Assembly: GCA_017516785.1 (NCBI GenBank)
Contig: JAFXAV010000028.1
Coordinates: 1 to 64,000, forward strand
Source of the DNA: Oscillospiraceae bacterium
Lineage (GTDB): Bacteria; Bacillota_A; Clostridia; Oscillospirales; Oscillospiraceae
Direction of reading: 5' to 3'
Length of the DNA stretch: 64,000 nucleotides
The position numbers were made by a program, and so were the translations under genes. Numbering within the stretch: the stretch's first letter is position 1; each line of letters opens with the position of its first letter. The notes below the pieces were generated by a model that worked only from the letters and a program-made list of their open reading frames with translations, ran no database searches and was not told the origin of the DNA. Shown here one piece after another: positions 8,013 through 15,998 of the stretch.

Positions 8013-8169
8013 CTTCGCCACCACCTTTCTTCAGACTGTGAGGAACACGGTCACGCTCTTCGGCACGCTTTGCATTGTTCCATTTGTCCATCGTTCCAAC
8101 AAGATATCCGGTAATTCGTCTGATGCGCTCAAAACGGATACCCTTGCCCAATTTCTCCTTGTTTGCCAT
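7993..8169 (-). CDS. Small basic phage protein
   Basis: 58 residues from 8169 (site AAAGGAG). Basic MANKEKLGKGIRFERIRR start. Overlaps the next gene by 20 bp. No function recognised. Confidence 0.65.
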   Translation of the reverse strand: MANKEKLGKGIRFERIRRITGYLVGTMDKWNNAKRAEERDRVPHSLKKGGGEDGKRDV

Positions 8170-8170
8170 T

Positions 8171-8470
8171 TTAGCATCTCCTTTCTCCATAGGCACAAAA
8201 GAAATCCGGCGCCACAACTGGTAACACATGGTCTTTTGCTGTTTCTATACCCCCACAATGGTACATGCCGTTTTTATCTGAATACTGAGAACGATAACGA
8301 CACGTCTCACACCGTACCACCTCAACGGCATCCACGATTTCGCAACTTTCCAAAATATCGCACACATCGTCAATCCGTTCATCATCGGAATACCCGTCTC
8401 CAAGTAGTCCATCATCCTTGACTTTTGCAATTGCTTCAGCAAGGGAAATCATCCGCTTTTCAGTTGCCAT
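8171..8470 (-). CDS. Phage protein with CxxC and C-terminal CxYGER motif
   Basis: 99 residues from 8470 (AAAGGAG site). N-terminal helices, then VVRCETCRYR and a final FFCAYGERR. The same layout is found at 26567-26947, so the two are paralogues of a zinc-knuckle family common in Clostridial phages. Confidence 0.8.
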   Translation of the reverse strand: MATEKRMISLAEAIAKVKDDGLLGDGYSDDERIDDVCDILESCEIVDAVEVVRCETCRYRSQYSDKNGMYHCGGIETAKDHVLPVVAPDFFCAYGERRC

Positions 8471-8933
8471 CTTCGGTTCTCCTTTCAAACCGTGAACAGA
8501 ACTCTTCCTTTTCCCACATCGTCCAGTTTGGGCTTTCCGCCGGGGAGCAACACAGCCCCTCATGGTCGACGAAGTAGGAGTTCAGCTCACAGTATGCGAT
8601 TTGTTCTTCCCAATGCTTGCACTCGCCGCACGAGCCAAGCTTTTTGAACTGCTTCCATTCCTCGATGATCTTCGCCAGAAGGTCAGCATCAAATCGGCTG
8701 TTCTGCCGCACAAACTGGATCAGAAAGCTGGGGTCAAGCCTTTGGGGATCAGGCGTGTATTCTATCTTGGCTTTTTCCGGCTCAGCCTTGACGGGGACGA
8801 CTTTCTTGACGTACTTTCCGCAGGTTTCAGAAAAACCAACATACTCACCACAGTTCCGACCATCCGGGCAGGTGCATATACCTGAGAAATCGGAGACCCG
8901 ATCCCACCAGTTGCAATATCCGCAACCCATCAT
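8460..8933 (-). CDS. Cysteine-rich phage protein
   Basis: 157 residues with two cysteine clusters: MMGCGYCNWW...CTCPDG...CG at the N-terminus and CGECKHWEEQIAYCEL...CC...FCSRF at the C-terminus, separated by a helical linker. Probably two zinc knuckles. Confidence 0.8.
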   Translation of the reverse strand: MMGCGYCNWWDRVSDFSGICTCPDGRNCGEYVGFSETCGKYVKKVVPVKAEPEKAKIEYTPDPQRLDPSFLIQFVRQNSRFDADLLAKIIEEWKQFKKLGSCGECKHWEEQIAYCELNSYFVDHEGLCCSPAESPNWTMWEKEEFCSRFERRTEDGN

Positions 8934-9310
8934 TTTCGTCCCTCCAAACTCGCCCTACGGGCTTCCTCATATGTAGCGAACACTTCTTTGCCCCATTCAC
9001 CCCGGGCGATGTGCTTCACGGTAATCATCAGCCGCAAGTCCTTGGTGATGGTCAACTCCGATACGGTGCCCTGCTGCGGATGTTTCACGCCCTGGTAGTT
9101 GCGGATGACCCAAACCTGATCTCCCTCCCGGCAAGGCACCCGGAGCGCAGGAACCTTGGGTGCCTCCAGAACCATTCGGACTACATCACCCAAGTGGACA
9201 TACAGCGTTTCGGGGTTCTTGACCCCGGTCTGGAAGCAACTCAAGTCATGCTCCAGTTCCTGAAGTAACCAGTCACGCTCGATCAGATCACCATTCTTTT
9301 CGATTTTCAA
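8930..9310 (-). CDS. Phage protein with C-terminal SH3-like domain
   Basis: 126 residues. The N-terminal helix (LIERDWLLQELEHDL) is of the type seen in many Clostridial phage proteins; the C-terminal part EGDQVWVIRNYQGVKH...VFATYEEARRA is beta-rich. Overlaps both neighbours by 4 bp. Confidence 0.8.
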   Translation of the reverse strand: MKIEKNGDLIERDWLLQELEHDLSCFQTGVKNPETLYVHLGDVVRMVLEAPKVPALRVPCREGDQVWVIRNYQGVKHPQQGTVSELTITKDLRLMITVKHIARGEWGKEVFATYEEARRASLEGRK

Positions 9311-9684
9311 TTACTGTCACCCACTTTCTCGCAGACAGGCAGGTCGTAGAAGCTGAACGGCTCTCTGGGGTCGCCCATGACATAACGGATGACCTGATGG
9401 ATGTCAAACGCCCGGTCAGCATCCTCGAACTTGGCAATGCCGAACGAATGCCCCCGGCCTTTCAGTTCGGGGTAGATGTACTCTCTGGCCTTGAACAGAT
9501 GGCTCATGGCTCGATCTCTTCTGTCACAGAAGCCATCGGGGTTCTGTGACATCATCTCCCTGAGAACTTCGGGGTTCAACAGGATCTCGCCAAACTGTCC
9601 CATCCTCATTCTTGCGTAAAACTCACAGGCCAGAGCTGCCACTCTTGCCTGTTCCTCGGTTAATTTCAATACAATCATAGCCAT
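9307..9684 (-). CDS. Helical phage protein
   Basis: 125 residues, all-alpha (LTEEQARVAALACEFYARMRMGQF). Its start lies inside the upstream gene by 62 bp, an unusually deep overlap for this block. No function recognised. Confidence 0.75.
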   Translation of the reverse strand: MAMIVLKLTEEQARVAALACEFYARMRMGQFGEILLNPEVLREMMSQNPDGFCDRRDRAMSHLFKAREYIYPELKGRGHSFGIAKFEDADRAFDIHQVIRYVMGDPREPFSFYDLPVCEKVGDSN

Positions 9685-9928
9685 TCTCCTCCAGGTATTT
9701 CTTCATAGCTTCGGCTAACATGAGCTTTCCGCCTCCCCTTCCTCCACCGGAAATCATGATGCGGTCATCTTCGGGCTCCCTGAGTCCGCAGGTTTCCCGG
9801 TACAGACGGTCAATACCTCCGGTGTAATGCGGCTCTTTGGTAACGGGATGATGGCATACACCATAATATCCACTACCGGAGTTGTGCTTACAGCCAGAGT
9901 CAGCACACAGAACGGTACATTTAGTCAT
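9623..9928 (-). CDS. Small protein with Walker-A-like loop
   Basis: 101 residues. An N-terminal cysteine part (CADSGCKHN...CHH) is followed by RIMISGGGRGGGKLMLAEAM, which resembles a P-loop (GxxxxGK) and the start of a nucleotide-binding fold, but the protein is too short to be a full ATPase. It could be a remnant. Confidence 0.7.
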   Translation of the reverse strand: MTKCTVLCADSGCKHNSGSGYYGVCHHPVTKEPHYTGGIDRLYRETCGLREPEDDRIMISGGGRGGGKLMLAEAMKKYLEENGYDCIEINRGTGKSGSSGL

Positions 9929-10271
9929 CTTCGTCCCTCCTCACACCCTGGGAACAGTAATCGAACAGGTCCTTATACTGCCGGGGATCATCATGGTGGT
10001 ACTTCTGACATTCGACCGTTTCGCCCATCCGGGGGAAATGCTTCTTTCTGCCGCTCATACAGTCCTTGCAGAAGACGATGCTGTCATTGACGGCAACGAG
10101 TGTTTTTGGATCGATCTCATGGACATTCATGTACCAGAATGTGCTAGCCCCATCGAACTCTGTCAAGTCTTCGATGATGATGTGTGCTTCAGTACCATGA
10201 TTGTCTGCATGGACATACCATCCAGCGACAGGCTTGCCGCTGTGAATGTCCGTTCCCTTATACTGGATCAT
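9921..10271 (-). CDS. Phage protein of unknown function
   Basis: 116 residues from 10271 (AAAGGTGAG site). Beta-rich N-terminal half (SGKPVAGWYVHADNHG), then a CxxC (FCKDCMSGRK) and a His-rich tail. Function unknown. Confidence 0.78.
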   Translation of the reverse strand: MIQYKGTDIHSGKPVAGWYVHADNHGTEAHIIIEDLTEFDGASTFWYMNVHEIDPKTLVAVNDSIVFCKDCMSGRKKHFPRMGETVECQKYHHDDPRQYKDLFDYCSQGVRRDEDD

Positions 10272-10420
10272 TTCCCTCTCACCTTTCTGGCGTGTTCGTT
10301 CCACGACTTGACCAAGCGTTCCTTGTTCTTCTCGGTCGTATTCGGGTCGAACAAGATCTGGAGGAACAGTGCTGCCGCTGCTCCCCGGCTCATTCTGCAA
10401 TCTTCACGATCCCAATTCAT
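10268..10420 (-). CDS. Very small helical phage protein
   Basis: 50 residues. The ATG at 10420 has GGAGG at the right distance; a second ATG at 10426 overlaps the upstream stop as ATGA and could also be used. Basic C-terminus (WNEHARKVRGK). Confidence 0.6.
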   Translation of the reverse strand: MNWDREDCRMSRGAAAALFLQILFDPNTTEKNKERLVKSWNEHARKVRGK

Positions 10421-10422
10421 AC

Positions 10423-10578
10423 TCATTCCTCCACAGGCTCGTAATGAGCCATATCGTCCCAGATCCACACCGGGAACCCGCCCTCTTCGGGCGGTCTGAA
10501 GAACAGGAAGCTACCGCCGGGGTTCACATCGTACACGGTGTAGATCTCTCCGGTGAAAATGTTTCTGACCTTAAACAT
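10423..10578 (-). CDS. Small beta-rich phage protein
   Basis: 51 residues from 10578. MFKVRNIFTGEIYTVYDV and FPVWIWDDMAHYEPVE give it the look of a short SH3-like domain that recurs in gut phages. Function unknown. Confidence 0.7.
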   Translation of the reverse strand: MFKVRNIFTGEIYTVYDVNPGGSFLFFRPPEEGGFPVWIWDDMAHYEPVEE

Positions 10579-10765
10579 CGGTGTTGACTCCCTTCTTTTC
10601 TTCCAGATATTCGATGCACTTGCCCTTGTCGAGCAAGCCATTCCCCTGCAAGAACGCAATCACGGACTCGGGGCAATTCTTAATCTGGTTGTCCCGGCAA
10701 AACTTCTCAAACAGGGCTGCCAGTCTGCGACGCTGGCTGAACACCAAAAACGGAACATCAGACAT
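10571..10765 (-). CDS. Small phage protein
   Basis: 64 residues from 10765 (GGAGG site). Basic helical protein (QRRRLAALFEKFCRDNQIKNC). No family recognised. Confidence 0.7.
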   Translation of the reverse strand: MSDVPFLVFSQRRRLAALFEKFCRDNQIKNCPESVIAFLQGNGLLDKGKCIEYLEEKKGVNTDV

Positions 10766-11138
10766 CTTCATTCACCTCCGTAGGTTTGAACTGATACACT
10801 CTTACAGCAGTCGTTTTGACGATGTCGATGTCGAGGAAATACCCTATGCCTATCAGTCCAGGACGAGGACTGCACATATCAACGATGCACCATTTATCCC
10901 GGTGCGGCTTACCTGGAACGGTGACATACACAGGTTCACCCTGCATACCCATCAAGTCCTTGAATGTAAGGGGCTTAGGATACATCCGCTCCTGCATCTC
11001 CTGGAGTGCCTTAAAAGTGATGACCTCGGCTTCGCTCTCGGCGGGGACAAACCCCTTCGGGTCACCTTGGCACCGGCGGAGCCTGACCAGATGGGCCAGA
11101 TTTGCGGAGATGATGCTCCATGCTTCCATGGGTTTCAT
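10758..11138 (-). CDS. Phage protein with C-terminal SH3-like domain
   Basis: 126 residues. Helical N-terminus, then LTFKDLMGMQGEPVYVTVPG...WCIVDM, a pattern (QGEPVYV...W-IV) repeated in many Firmicutes phage small proteins. Function unknown. Confidence 0.78.
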   Translation of the reverse strand: MKPMEAWSIISANLAHLVRLRRCQGDPKGFVPAESEAEVITFKALQEMQERMYPKPLTFKDLMGMQGEPVYVTVPGKPHRDKWCIVDMCSPRPGLIGIGYFLDIDIVKTTAVRVYQFKPTEVNEDV

Positions 11139-11623
11139 GCCAGCACCTCCTTCAGGAGATCAGAGTTCTCATGGATGTTGCCAATTACACGGTTCATCTT
11201 GGCGTCATGGGGACATAGTTCATCGGGCTCCCGATCATCTTGCTTCATTCCCCATCCTACCTGTGCGAATTCATCGCTACCGTGCATCCATACAACCACC
11301 GTTCTTGTGGCATTTTCCGGGAACAGATCATCGTAGTGTGCTTCCAGAATATCCCCCTCGAAGATCATTCGGCCTTTCCAGTCTTTCTTCTTGTAGAACT
11401 TCTGTTCATCAGGAGTCAGCTCCTCCCATGTGGTTGCGTCGTACAGTCCGGTGAACTGCCCTTTTGTGGCAGGATCAACTTCGATCAGATGGGCAATGGG
11501 ACCGATATTGTCGATCCCAACATTCACGATGAAGCCCCTCTTTTCAGCCGGATGGTATGAGTACGCTCCGTGTGCCCACCAGACTTTTCCGACGGCTTTG
11601 CCACGGAAGATCTCGTTGCTCAT
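11135..11623 (-). CDS. YopX family protein
   Basis: 162 residues. The start IFRGKAVGKVWWAHGAY, the centre VDPATKGQFTGLYD and the C-terminal WKGRMIFEGDILEAHYDD are the conserved blocks of the YopX family (first described in phage SPbeta). The biochemical role of the family is unknown. Confidence 0.92.
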   Translation of the reverse strand: MSNEIFRGKAVGKVWWAHGAYSYHPAEKRGFIVNVGIDNIGPIAHLIEVDPATKGQFTGLYDATTWEELTPDEQKFYKKKDWKGRMIFEGDILEAHYDDLFPENATRTVVVWMHGSDEFAQVGWGMKQDDREPDELCPHDAKMNRVIGNIHENSDLLKEVLA

Positions 11624-11871
11624 TGTCGTTTACCTCCAGTTACTTTCAATTTCCGCCTTGCCATCTCAGCCAGATGCTCCGACCGCTTTGCCGGCTCCTT
11701 GAACTTCGGACACTCGGTTCGCCATTGGCTCTTCTTGGAGTAGTCTCCACCGTAGTGCTTACATTCATCGCAGGTCCAGCAGTATTCATCGATCTCACCC
11801 CGGGTTCGATAGCGAGGGTCCAGTTCGCAGCTATACGCACAGAACTGGCATAAGCACTGATAGCAGCTCAT
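11620..11871 (-). CDS. Cysteine-rich small protein
   Basis: 83 residues with eight cysteines (MSCYQCLCQFCAYSC, CWTCDECKHYGG) and a basic tail. Likely binds two zinc ions. Confidence 0.78.
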   Translation of the reverse strand: MSCYQCLCQFCAYSCELDPRYRTRGEIDEYCWTCDECKHYGGDYSKKSQWRTECPKFKEPAKRSEHLAEMARRKLKVTGGKRQ

Positions 11872-12344
11872 TTCTTGCTCGTAATTACCACTCTTCTACC
11901 AGTGACAGAATCAGCATCTTCTGCTTCAGCAGCATCGAAGGTCTCCTTATCGACGACCACACATTCCAGAGCCAGATTTCTCTGCTCCTTGGGCAAGGTG
12001 CTTTCGTCCAGATTCTTGGTGGAAACGGTGTTTCCGTTTTCGTCGATTGCACCGAAGAGTCTGCCATTGACGACCCGGAAGCCCATCTGCTCCAGCCGCT
12101 GGTTCAGCTTCTCTTCCATGTACTCAGGATCTTCGTAATACTCCTCGGTCAACTCCTGCTGATGCTTGGCAAATCGGGCCAGTCTCATGTAGCCCATGCC
12201 CTCGGTGTCGTTCAGAGCGACGGTGGCGATCTTCAGGGCAGTCAGCGCTGCGTGATCCCGATGCTCAGCGATTGTCCTAAACTTGTTCATCAGGAGCCGC
12301 TGTGCGTAGGGAATGTCGGAGTGCTTAAAACGGTTCTTAGCCAT
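11868..12344 (-). CDS. Phage protein of unknown function
   Basis: 158 residues from 12344 (GGGGAGGTGG site). Basic N-terminus (MAKNRFKHSDIPYAQRLLMNK), long helices, then a beta-rich part (NGRLFGAIDENGNTVSTKN). No family recognised. Confidence 0.8.
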   Translation of the reverse strand: MAKNRFKHSDIPYAQRLLMNKFRTIAEHRDHAALTALKIATVALNDTEGMGYMRLARFAKHQQELTEEYYEDPEYMEEKLNQRLEQMGFRVVNGRLFGAIDENGNTVSTKNLDESTLPKEQRNLALECVVVDKETFDAAEAEDADSVTGRRVVITSKK

Positions 12345-12627
12345 TCTTCTCCACCTCCCCTCTCCATATGTACTGGCTGTTGTCCTGGCAGGTTCGGCAG
12401 GGACAGTCGTAGGTACATTCATCACAGATGAACTCCGCCGGGGTCTGTTGGCAGGGGGCCTTGACGTCATGGTTCTTACAGAACTTGCAGTCGGTATCAA
12501 CTACCTTCAGGGCTGCGATCAGGCTCTCTCTGTCGCAGATCAGATCCTTGACAACACCGACGACCTTTTCCCTTTCGGCGTTCTCGGCAATGTCAATCAG
12601 GACTGCCTTGCTTCGGATTTCAGGCAT
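12337..12627 (-). CDS. Zinc-knuckle phage protein
   Basis: 96 residues from 12627 (GAGGAGGAG site). Helical N-terminal half, then CKFCKNHD...CDECTYDCPCRTC, seven cysteines that can form two knuckles. Confidence 0.78.
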   Translation of the reverse strand: MPEIRSKAVLIDIAENAEREKVVGVVKDLICDRESLIAALKVVDTDCKFCKNHDVKAPCQQTPAEFICDECTYDCPCRTCQDNSQYIWRGEVEKNG

Positions 12628-12982
12628 ATTTCTCCTCCTCGTCATATACATCGAACAGCTTCATGCCGCAGGCTTTGCGGAGTACATTCACAGTCTTGTT
12701 CCACTGGTTCGCCTTGGACTTCTGCTCCGGGGACAGATATGTAAGATGTTCCTTCGGGGGCATGAACCAACAGTTGTCAGGCGAATACGGGAGCGTTTCA
12801 TCGTACCTGCGGAGCCGGGAGCCCAGGCAGTAGTAATGATCCATCGCCCAGCAGTAGAATTTCGGGTACTCCATGAACGGGCAGAACTCGTCAACATTCT
12901 TCTTGATCCGCCTCCAGATGGAGTGCAGAGCCTTACCCTCGGCAGTTACCGTCATTTCCTTTGGGTAAAAATTCTTAGGCAT
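12620..12982 (-). CDS. HNH/AP2-type homing-endonuclease-like protein (degenerate)
   Basis: 120 residues. The order LHSIWRRIKKN, WAMDHYYCLGSRLRRYD, LPYSPDNCWFM follows a phage endonuclease family with the PYSPENCRW signature, but the usual acidic/His catalytic residues are not clear. It may be a non-catalytic relative. Start at the ATG at 12982. Confidence 0.55.
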   Translation of the reverse strand: MPKNFYPKEMTVTAEGKALHSIWRRIKKNVDEFCPFMEYPKFYCWAMDHYYCLGSRLRRYDETLPYSPDNCWFMPPKEHLTYLSPEQKSKANQWNKTVNVLRKACGMKLFDVYDEEEKYA

Positions 12983-13097
12983 CACGAATACCTTCCTTTT
13001 CATCTGCGATATTCCAGCCTACGATGGCGGCCAAAATCATCGTTCCGAACAGGATGCCGCCGGCTGCGGCTACGAAGAGCCACCACCATTCGACCAT
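12975..13097 (-). CDS. Single-pass membrane microprotein
   Basis: 40 residues from the ATG at 13097. Trp-rich start (MVEWWWLF), one membrane helix (VAAAGGILFGTMILAAIVGW), short charged tail. Function unknown; its position by the zincin gene may be incidental. Confidence 0.65.
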   Translation of the reverse strand: MVEWWWLFVAAAGGILFGTMILAAIVGWNIADEKEGIRDA

Positions 13098-13098
13098 G

Positions 13099-13473
13099 TC
13101 ACTCACCATCCTTTTCAGGAGGAGGGCCGAACATCTCAGCGGCGATCCGGTTATACTCAACGAAGATTGCTTCAAAGGCTGCTTCCCATTCCTGATCGTG
13201 GTCATGTCCAACACCGACTGCGACATGGGCGAGTTCATGGGCGAAGATCTCGACTGAATAGGTTACCGTGATGCCGGGATCGACGAAAATTGCGACCGTA
13301 CCATCATCACCGAAATCTGTCAAACCGAAGGGCTTAGGGGTGCCCTCGGGTTCGTCACCGTAGATGTTCGGCTCCCAGTATGCGATGTACTCCTTATCGG
13401 GATACAGGTTCTTAAACGCCTTGGCAACCAAAGCGAAGGGGTCATTTCCGAACGGAGACTGGAACAGTTCCAT
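13099..13473 (-). CDS. Zincin-like metallopeptidase (HExxH)
   Basis: 124 residues. EIFAHELAHVAVGVGHDHDQEWEAAF contains HELAH plus a downstream His and Glu, as in short M78/SprT-like zinc peptidases. There is no DNA-binding domain. Expected to be cytoplasmic; the substrate is unknown. Confidence 0.8.
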   Translation of the reverse strand: MELFQSPFGNDPFALVAKAFKNLYPDKEYIAYWEPNIYGDEPEGTPKPFGLTDFGDDGTVAIFVDPGITVTYSVEIFAHELAHVAVGVGHDHDQEWEAAFEAIFVEYNRIAAEMFGPPPEKDGE

Positions 13474-13485
13474 ACTGATCCCTCC

Positions 13486-13959
13486 TTATCGTCCGGTACT
13501 GCCGAAGCCGCCGTCGCCACGACCCTCGGGGTTCACTCCGGTGAACTGCGTGACCACCTTGGGATCGGGGGTCAGAACAGGAACGACCAGGAGCTGGATG
13601 ATCTTGTCACCCCGCTTGATGTGGTAGTCCTTGTCGCCGTCGTTGTACAGCTTCACCTGGATGGCTCCGGTGTAGTCCACATCGACGACACCTTCTCCGG
13701 TGATGTCGTTCTTGACATTCAGTCCGCTCTTGCTCTTCAGCAGACCTGCGGTGTACATGAACCAGCCGCCGATCTCAATGGCAGGCAGGTTCACATGGAC
13801 GCCGGTGTTGATGACTGCACTGCCATGTGCGGGGACGACCTTATCGACCGGAGACCGAAGATCCATGCCAGCGTCGGGCTTGTGGGCACGGATGGGTTCA
13901 AATGCGTTCTCGTCGAGCATGACTTCCAGCTCGGGGTTCAGGTTTCTCATAACAATCAT
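13486..13959 (-). CDS. dut: dUTP diphosphatase
   Basis: 157-residue trimeric dUTPase that removes dUTP and supplies dUMP. The five motifs are present: AGMDLRS (I), LKSKSGLNVKND (II region), VDVDYTGAIQVKLYN (III), RGDKIIQLLVVP (IV) and the C-terminal GRGDGGFGSTGR (V). Start at 13959, behind AAAGGAGG. A common phage nucleotide-pool enzyme. Confidence 0.96.
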   Translation of the reverse strand: MIVMRNLNPELEVMLDENAFEPIRAHKPDAGMDLRSPVDKVVPAHGSAVINTGVHVNLPAIEIGGWFMYTAGLLKSKSGLNVKNDITGEGVVDVDYTGAIQVKLYNDGDKDYHIKRGDKIIQLLVVPVLTPDPKVVTQFTGVNPEGRGDGGFGSTGR

Positions 13960-13960
13960 T

Positions 13961-14197
13961 TCATTTTCCTCCTTTGATTCGGTGGACGGGGTCATTGGCT
14001 CCCAGAACCGGGTAGTCTGTTTCCCCGCCCTTTTTCTTGATTACGGCGTACTTCTTGTTGATCCCTCGGATGGATCGATTGACCAGAGCGTAGAAACTGT
14101 CCATACTGGAGCATCCGAGCTGCTTCCTGCACTCCCTGGCATTTCCTCTGGCTACCAGTCGCCCGGATTCTGCCAGATAGACCTCGTAGTAGTTCAT
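13961..14197 (-). CDS. Small phage protein
   Basis: 78 residues, basic, pattern SGRLVARGNARECRKQLGCSSMDSF resembling short DNA-binding helices. It lies one base upstream of dut. Function unknown. Confidence 0.72.
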   Translation of the reverse strand: MNYYEVYLAESGRLVARGNARECRKQLGCSSMDSFYALVNRSIRGINKKYAVIKKKGGETDYPVLGANDPVHRIKGGK

Positions 14198-14206
14198 GGG
14201 GCCTCC

Positions 14207-14401
14207 TTAGTCATACTCAAAATCACCCAGTTTGACTTCCTGGGAGCAATTCGGGCAGTCTACATAGCCCCAATCATCACCCCAAGTTTCGGGAACATCG
14301 ACAGAGTGCCAGGATACTTCGACGAGGACTCCACAATGAGGGCACTTGAAGCTGATCGAGATAGGCTTCACTTCGATGTGGAAGTCTACTCCGTGGCTCA
14401 T
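14207..14401 (-). CDS. Zinc-ribbon phage protein
   Basis: 64 residues from 14401. FKCPHCGVLVEV and VDCPNCSQEVKL form a two-knuckle ribbon. An upstream in-frame ATG at 14464 has no ribosome site. A dyad (14438-14451) lies in its leader. Confidence 0.72.
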   Translation of the reverse strand: MSHGVDFHIEVKPISISFKCPHCGVLVEVSWHSVDVPETWGDDWGYVDCPNCSQEVKLGDFEYD

Positions 14402-14437
14402 TTTCTTCACCGTCCTTTCCAATGTGTACTGTCTACA

Positions 14438-14451
14438 TTGCCGATTGGTAA
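14438..14451. promoter_or_regulatory. TTACC-N4-GGTAA dyad, variant
   Basis: TTGCCGATTGGTAA, one base off the consensus dyad, in the leader of the 64-residue zinc-ribbon gene. Confidence 0.5.
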
Positions 14452-14483
14452 TATTGTCTTTCATAAAAATCCAGCCCTATGCC

Positions 14484-14560
14484 GCTGGAAATTTTGCGAA
14501 TGAAGTTGGTATTGCTACAATCCGCAGAAAACGCTGTATTTGGCTCTTACGGCTTCTGAT
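14484..14560 (-). repeat. Intergenic repeat copy A
   Basis: Shares AGAGCCAAATACAGCG, TCTGCGG, GTAGCAATACC and TCATTCG with copies at 28.2, 31.2, 36.8 and 39.2 kb (minus-strand reading). The stem is not clear in this copy. It begins at the stop codon of the 62-residue gene. Confidence 0.6.
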
Positions 14561-14735
14561 TTTCAGTCTGCTGATTCAAAGTACAGTTGGAATAACTGCT
14601 TGAAATAATGCAACTTTGGCCGCTTCTTTTTGCACCTTCCGGAATAGGCAATGTCCCAATACCGAAGAGCTTCAGTTCACAGCCCATGCAATAGCTGCTG
14701 TATCGGAGGCCACACTCAAGGCAAGGATGCTTCAT
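14547..14735 (-). CDS. Small cysteine-containing protein
   Basis: 62 residues from 14735 behind GAGGAGGAC. MKHPCLECGLRYSSYCMGCE has a zinc-knuckle pattern; the tail is polar. It overlaps the end of the 48-residue gene upstream by 20 bp. Confidence 0.6.
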   Translation of the reverse strand: MKHPCLECGLRYSSYCMGCELKLFGIGTLPIPEGAKRSGQSCIISSSYSNCTLNQQTENQKP

Positions 14736-14862
14736 CTTCGTCGTCCTCCTCGGGAACACCGTCTTCTACAGGCATATCACAGGTGTTGCAGTAGCCGTCG
14801 TAGAACTGAGCAGCCCATCCCTTGTTCGGTCTCAATTCACTTCCGCAAATCGGACAACGCAT
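14716..14862 (-). CDS. Zinc-ribbon microprotein
   Basis: 48 residues, found by hand translation. MRCPICGSELRPN...YCNTCDMPVED is a classic CxxC-x-CxxC ribbon with an acidic tail (PEEDDEDEASLP). Its ATG at 14862 has GAAGGAGGT. Confidence 0.75.
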   Translation of the reverse strand: MRCPICGSELRPNKGWAAQFYDGYCNTCDMPVEDGVPEEDDEDEASLP

Positions 14863-15034
14863 TGTCTGGAACCTCCTTCAGAGGACAGCTATAGGAACGG
14901 TACTTCATTTCGTCACAGTCCATCTGTTCCTCGGTAATCGGGCAGTAGCCGTAATCGTCTGCCTCATAGGTAAAGAACGGACATTCCACACAGGCATCCG
15001 GAATCTTCTCCAGATCGGTTTCAGCCACGATCAT
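14837..15034 (-). CDS. Cysteine-rich small protein
   Basis: 65 residues from 15034 (GAGGAGGG site). CVECPFF...YGYCPI...CDEMKYRSYSCPL carries several cysteines, likely one zinc site. Confidence 0.72.
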   Translation of the reverse strand: MIVAETDLEKIPDACVECPFFTYEADDYGYCPITEEQMDCDEMKYRSYSCPLKEVPDNALSDLRK

Positions 15035-15243
15035 TCCGCACCCTCCTCGATCACAGAGTAGGACAGGACGAGTCCCTTTTTGAGATCTCTCTCGAAGCAT
15101 TTCAGCTCATGCTGATCCCATTCTTCTTGAGTCCGATCTGATCCGAGCGAATGAATCAGGCCGATACAGCCCTTCAAGGACTTCTCGGTGTCGTGGATCT
15201 TCTCCACCCCGGGTTCAGATGCGTGAACATATCTGATTTTCAT
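15031..15243 (-). CDS. Small phage protein
   Basis: 70 residues from 15243 (AGGAGG site), 4-bp overlap with the next gene. Soluble, mixed charge (TEKSLKGCIGLIHSLGSDR). Unknown. Confidence 0.7.
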   Translation of the reverse strand: MKIRYVHASEPGVEKIHDTEKSLKGCIGLIHSLGSDRTQEEWDQHELKCFERDLKKGLVLSYSVIEEGAE

Positions 15244-15254
15244 TGACATTCCTC

Positions 15255-15680
15255 CTAAAACTGCCTGAGCTTAACGCCCAAATCAGTTTCAACATAGATG
15301 TGACCATCGCTGTCAAGGTAGTGATGGTAGCAACAGCCGAACCCACGCTGGACGGGGCGGCTATTTGCCTTGATTTTCCGATCCCATTTCTGAGCCAGGT
15401 AGTCCCGCTTCTTCCGGGTGAGCCGATACACGGCCATGCGGTCATCTCCGCTCAGAGCATCCAGTTCGTCGATGAACTCCCGGATAAACTGGAACATGAG
15501 GTCGCCGTTCTTTTCACGGTATCGCTCATTGTACTTACGCTCGAAGTTCAGGTTCCAATCCTTGCTGAAGTTGCGATCCTCGAACGAAACATGGAACGGA
15601 TTGCAGATGGCATAGTTGCAAATCATTGCACCTCTCTTTGCCAGGGCAGTTACGGGATCATCGGTCTTGTAGATCTTCAT
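15255..15680 (-). CDS. Phage protein of unknown function
   Basis: 141 residues, basic, aromatic-rich (NFSKDWNLNFERKYNERYREK). C-terminal GFGCCYHHYLDSDGHIYVE. No family recognised. Confidence 0.78.
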   Translation of the reverse strand: MKIYKTDDPVTALAKRGAMICNYAICNPFHVSFEDRNFSKDWNLNFERKYNERYREKNGDLMFQFIREFIDELDALSGDDRMAVYRLTRKKRDYLAQKWDRKIKANSRPVQRGFGCCYHHYLDSDGHIYVETDLGVKLRQF

Positions 15681-15692
15681 TTCCGCTCCTCC

Positions 15693-15998
15693 TTATTCCA
15701 TTTCAAATTCGAGTATGTAGAACCGGACGGTATCGCCCTGTGGTTCCGCCACGCATCTCGTCCACTGACCGTTGAACTGGAACCATACATCACCATTGAA
15801 TGTATTGATGTACGAGAAACCACGGTTTCTGAGGTACTCCCGAAGTAGGTCATTTATGGACTTTCTGCCATCCTTCCACTCTGCGGTGAACCAGTATGCT
15901 CTGCCCGTGGGTTTTCCACTGGGGCTATACTTATAGAAGTCATCGAACATCTTCGCTATCCTCGTCCACTTATCGGATTCGGCGTGGGGGTCTTCCAT
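15693..15998 (-). CDS. Phage protein of unknown function
   Basis: 101 residues. Helical N-terminus, then FNGDVWFQFNGQWTRCVAE, a beta-rich half. Overlaps the upstream gene by 29 bp. Confidence 0.75.
   Translation of the reverse strand: MEDPHAESDKWTRIAKMFDDFYKYSPSGKPTGRAYWFTAEWKDGRKSINDLLREYLRNRGFSYINTFNGDVWFQFNGQWTRCVAEPQGDTVRFYILEFEME

Noticed and set aside
12620..12982. Active HNH homing endonuclease
   Set aside because: Only the PYSPDNCW-type pattern fits; catalytic residues are not clear, so I call it degenerate.
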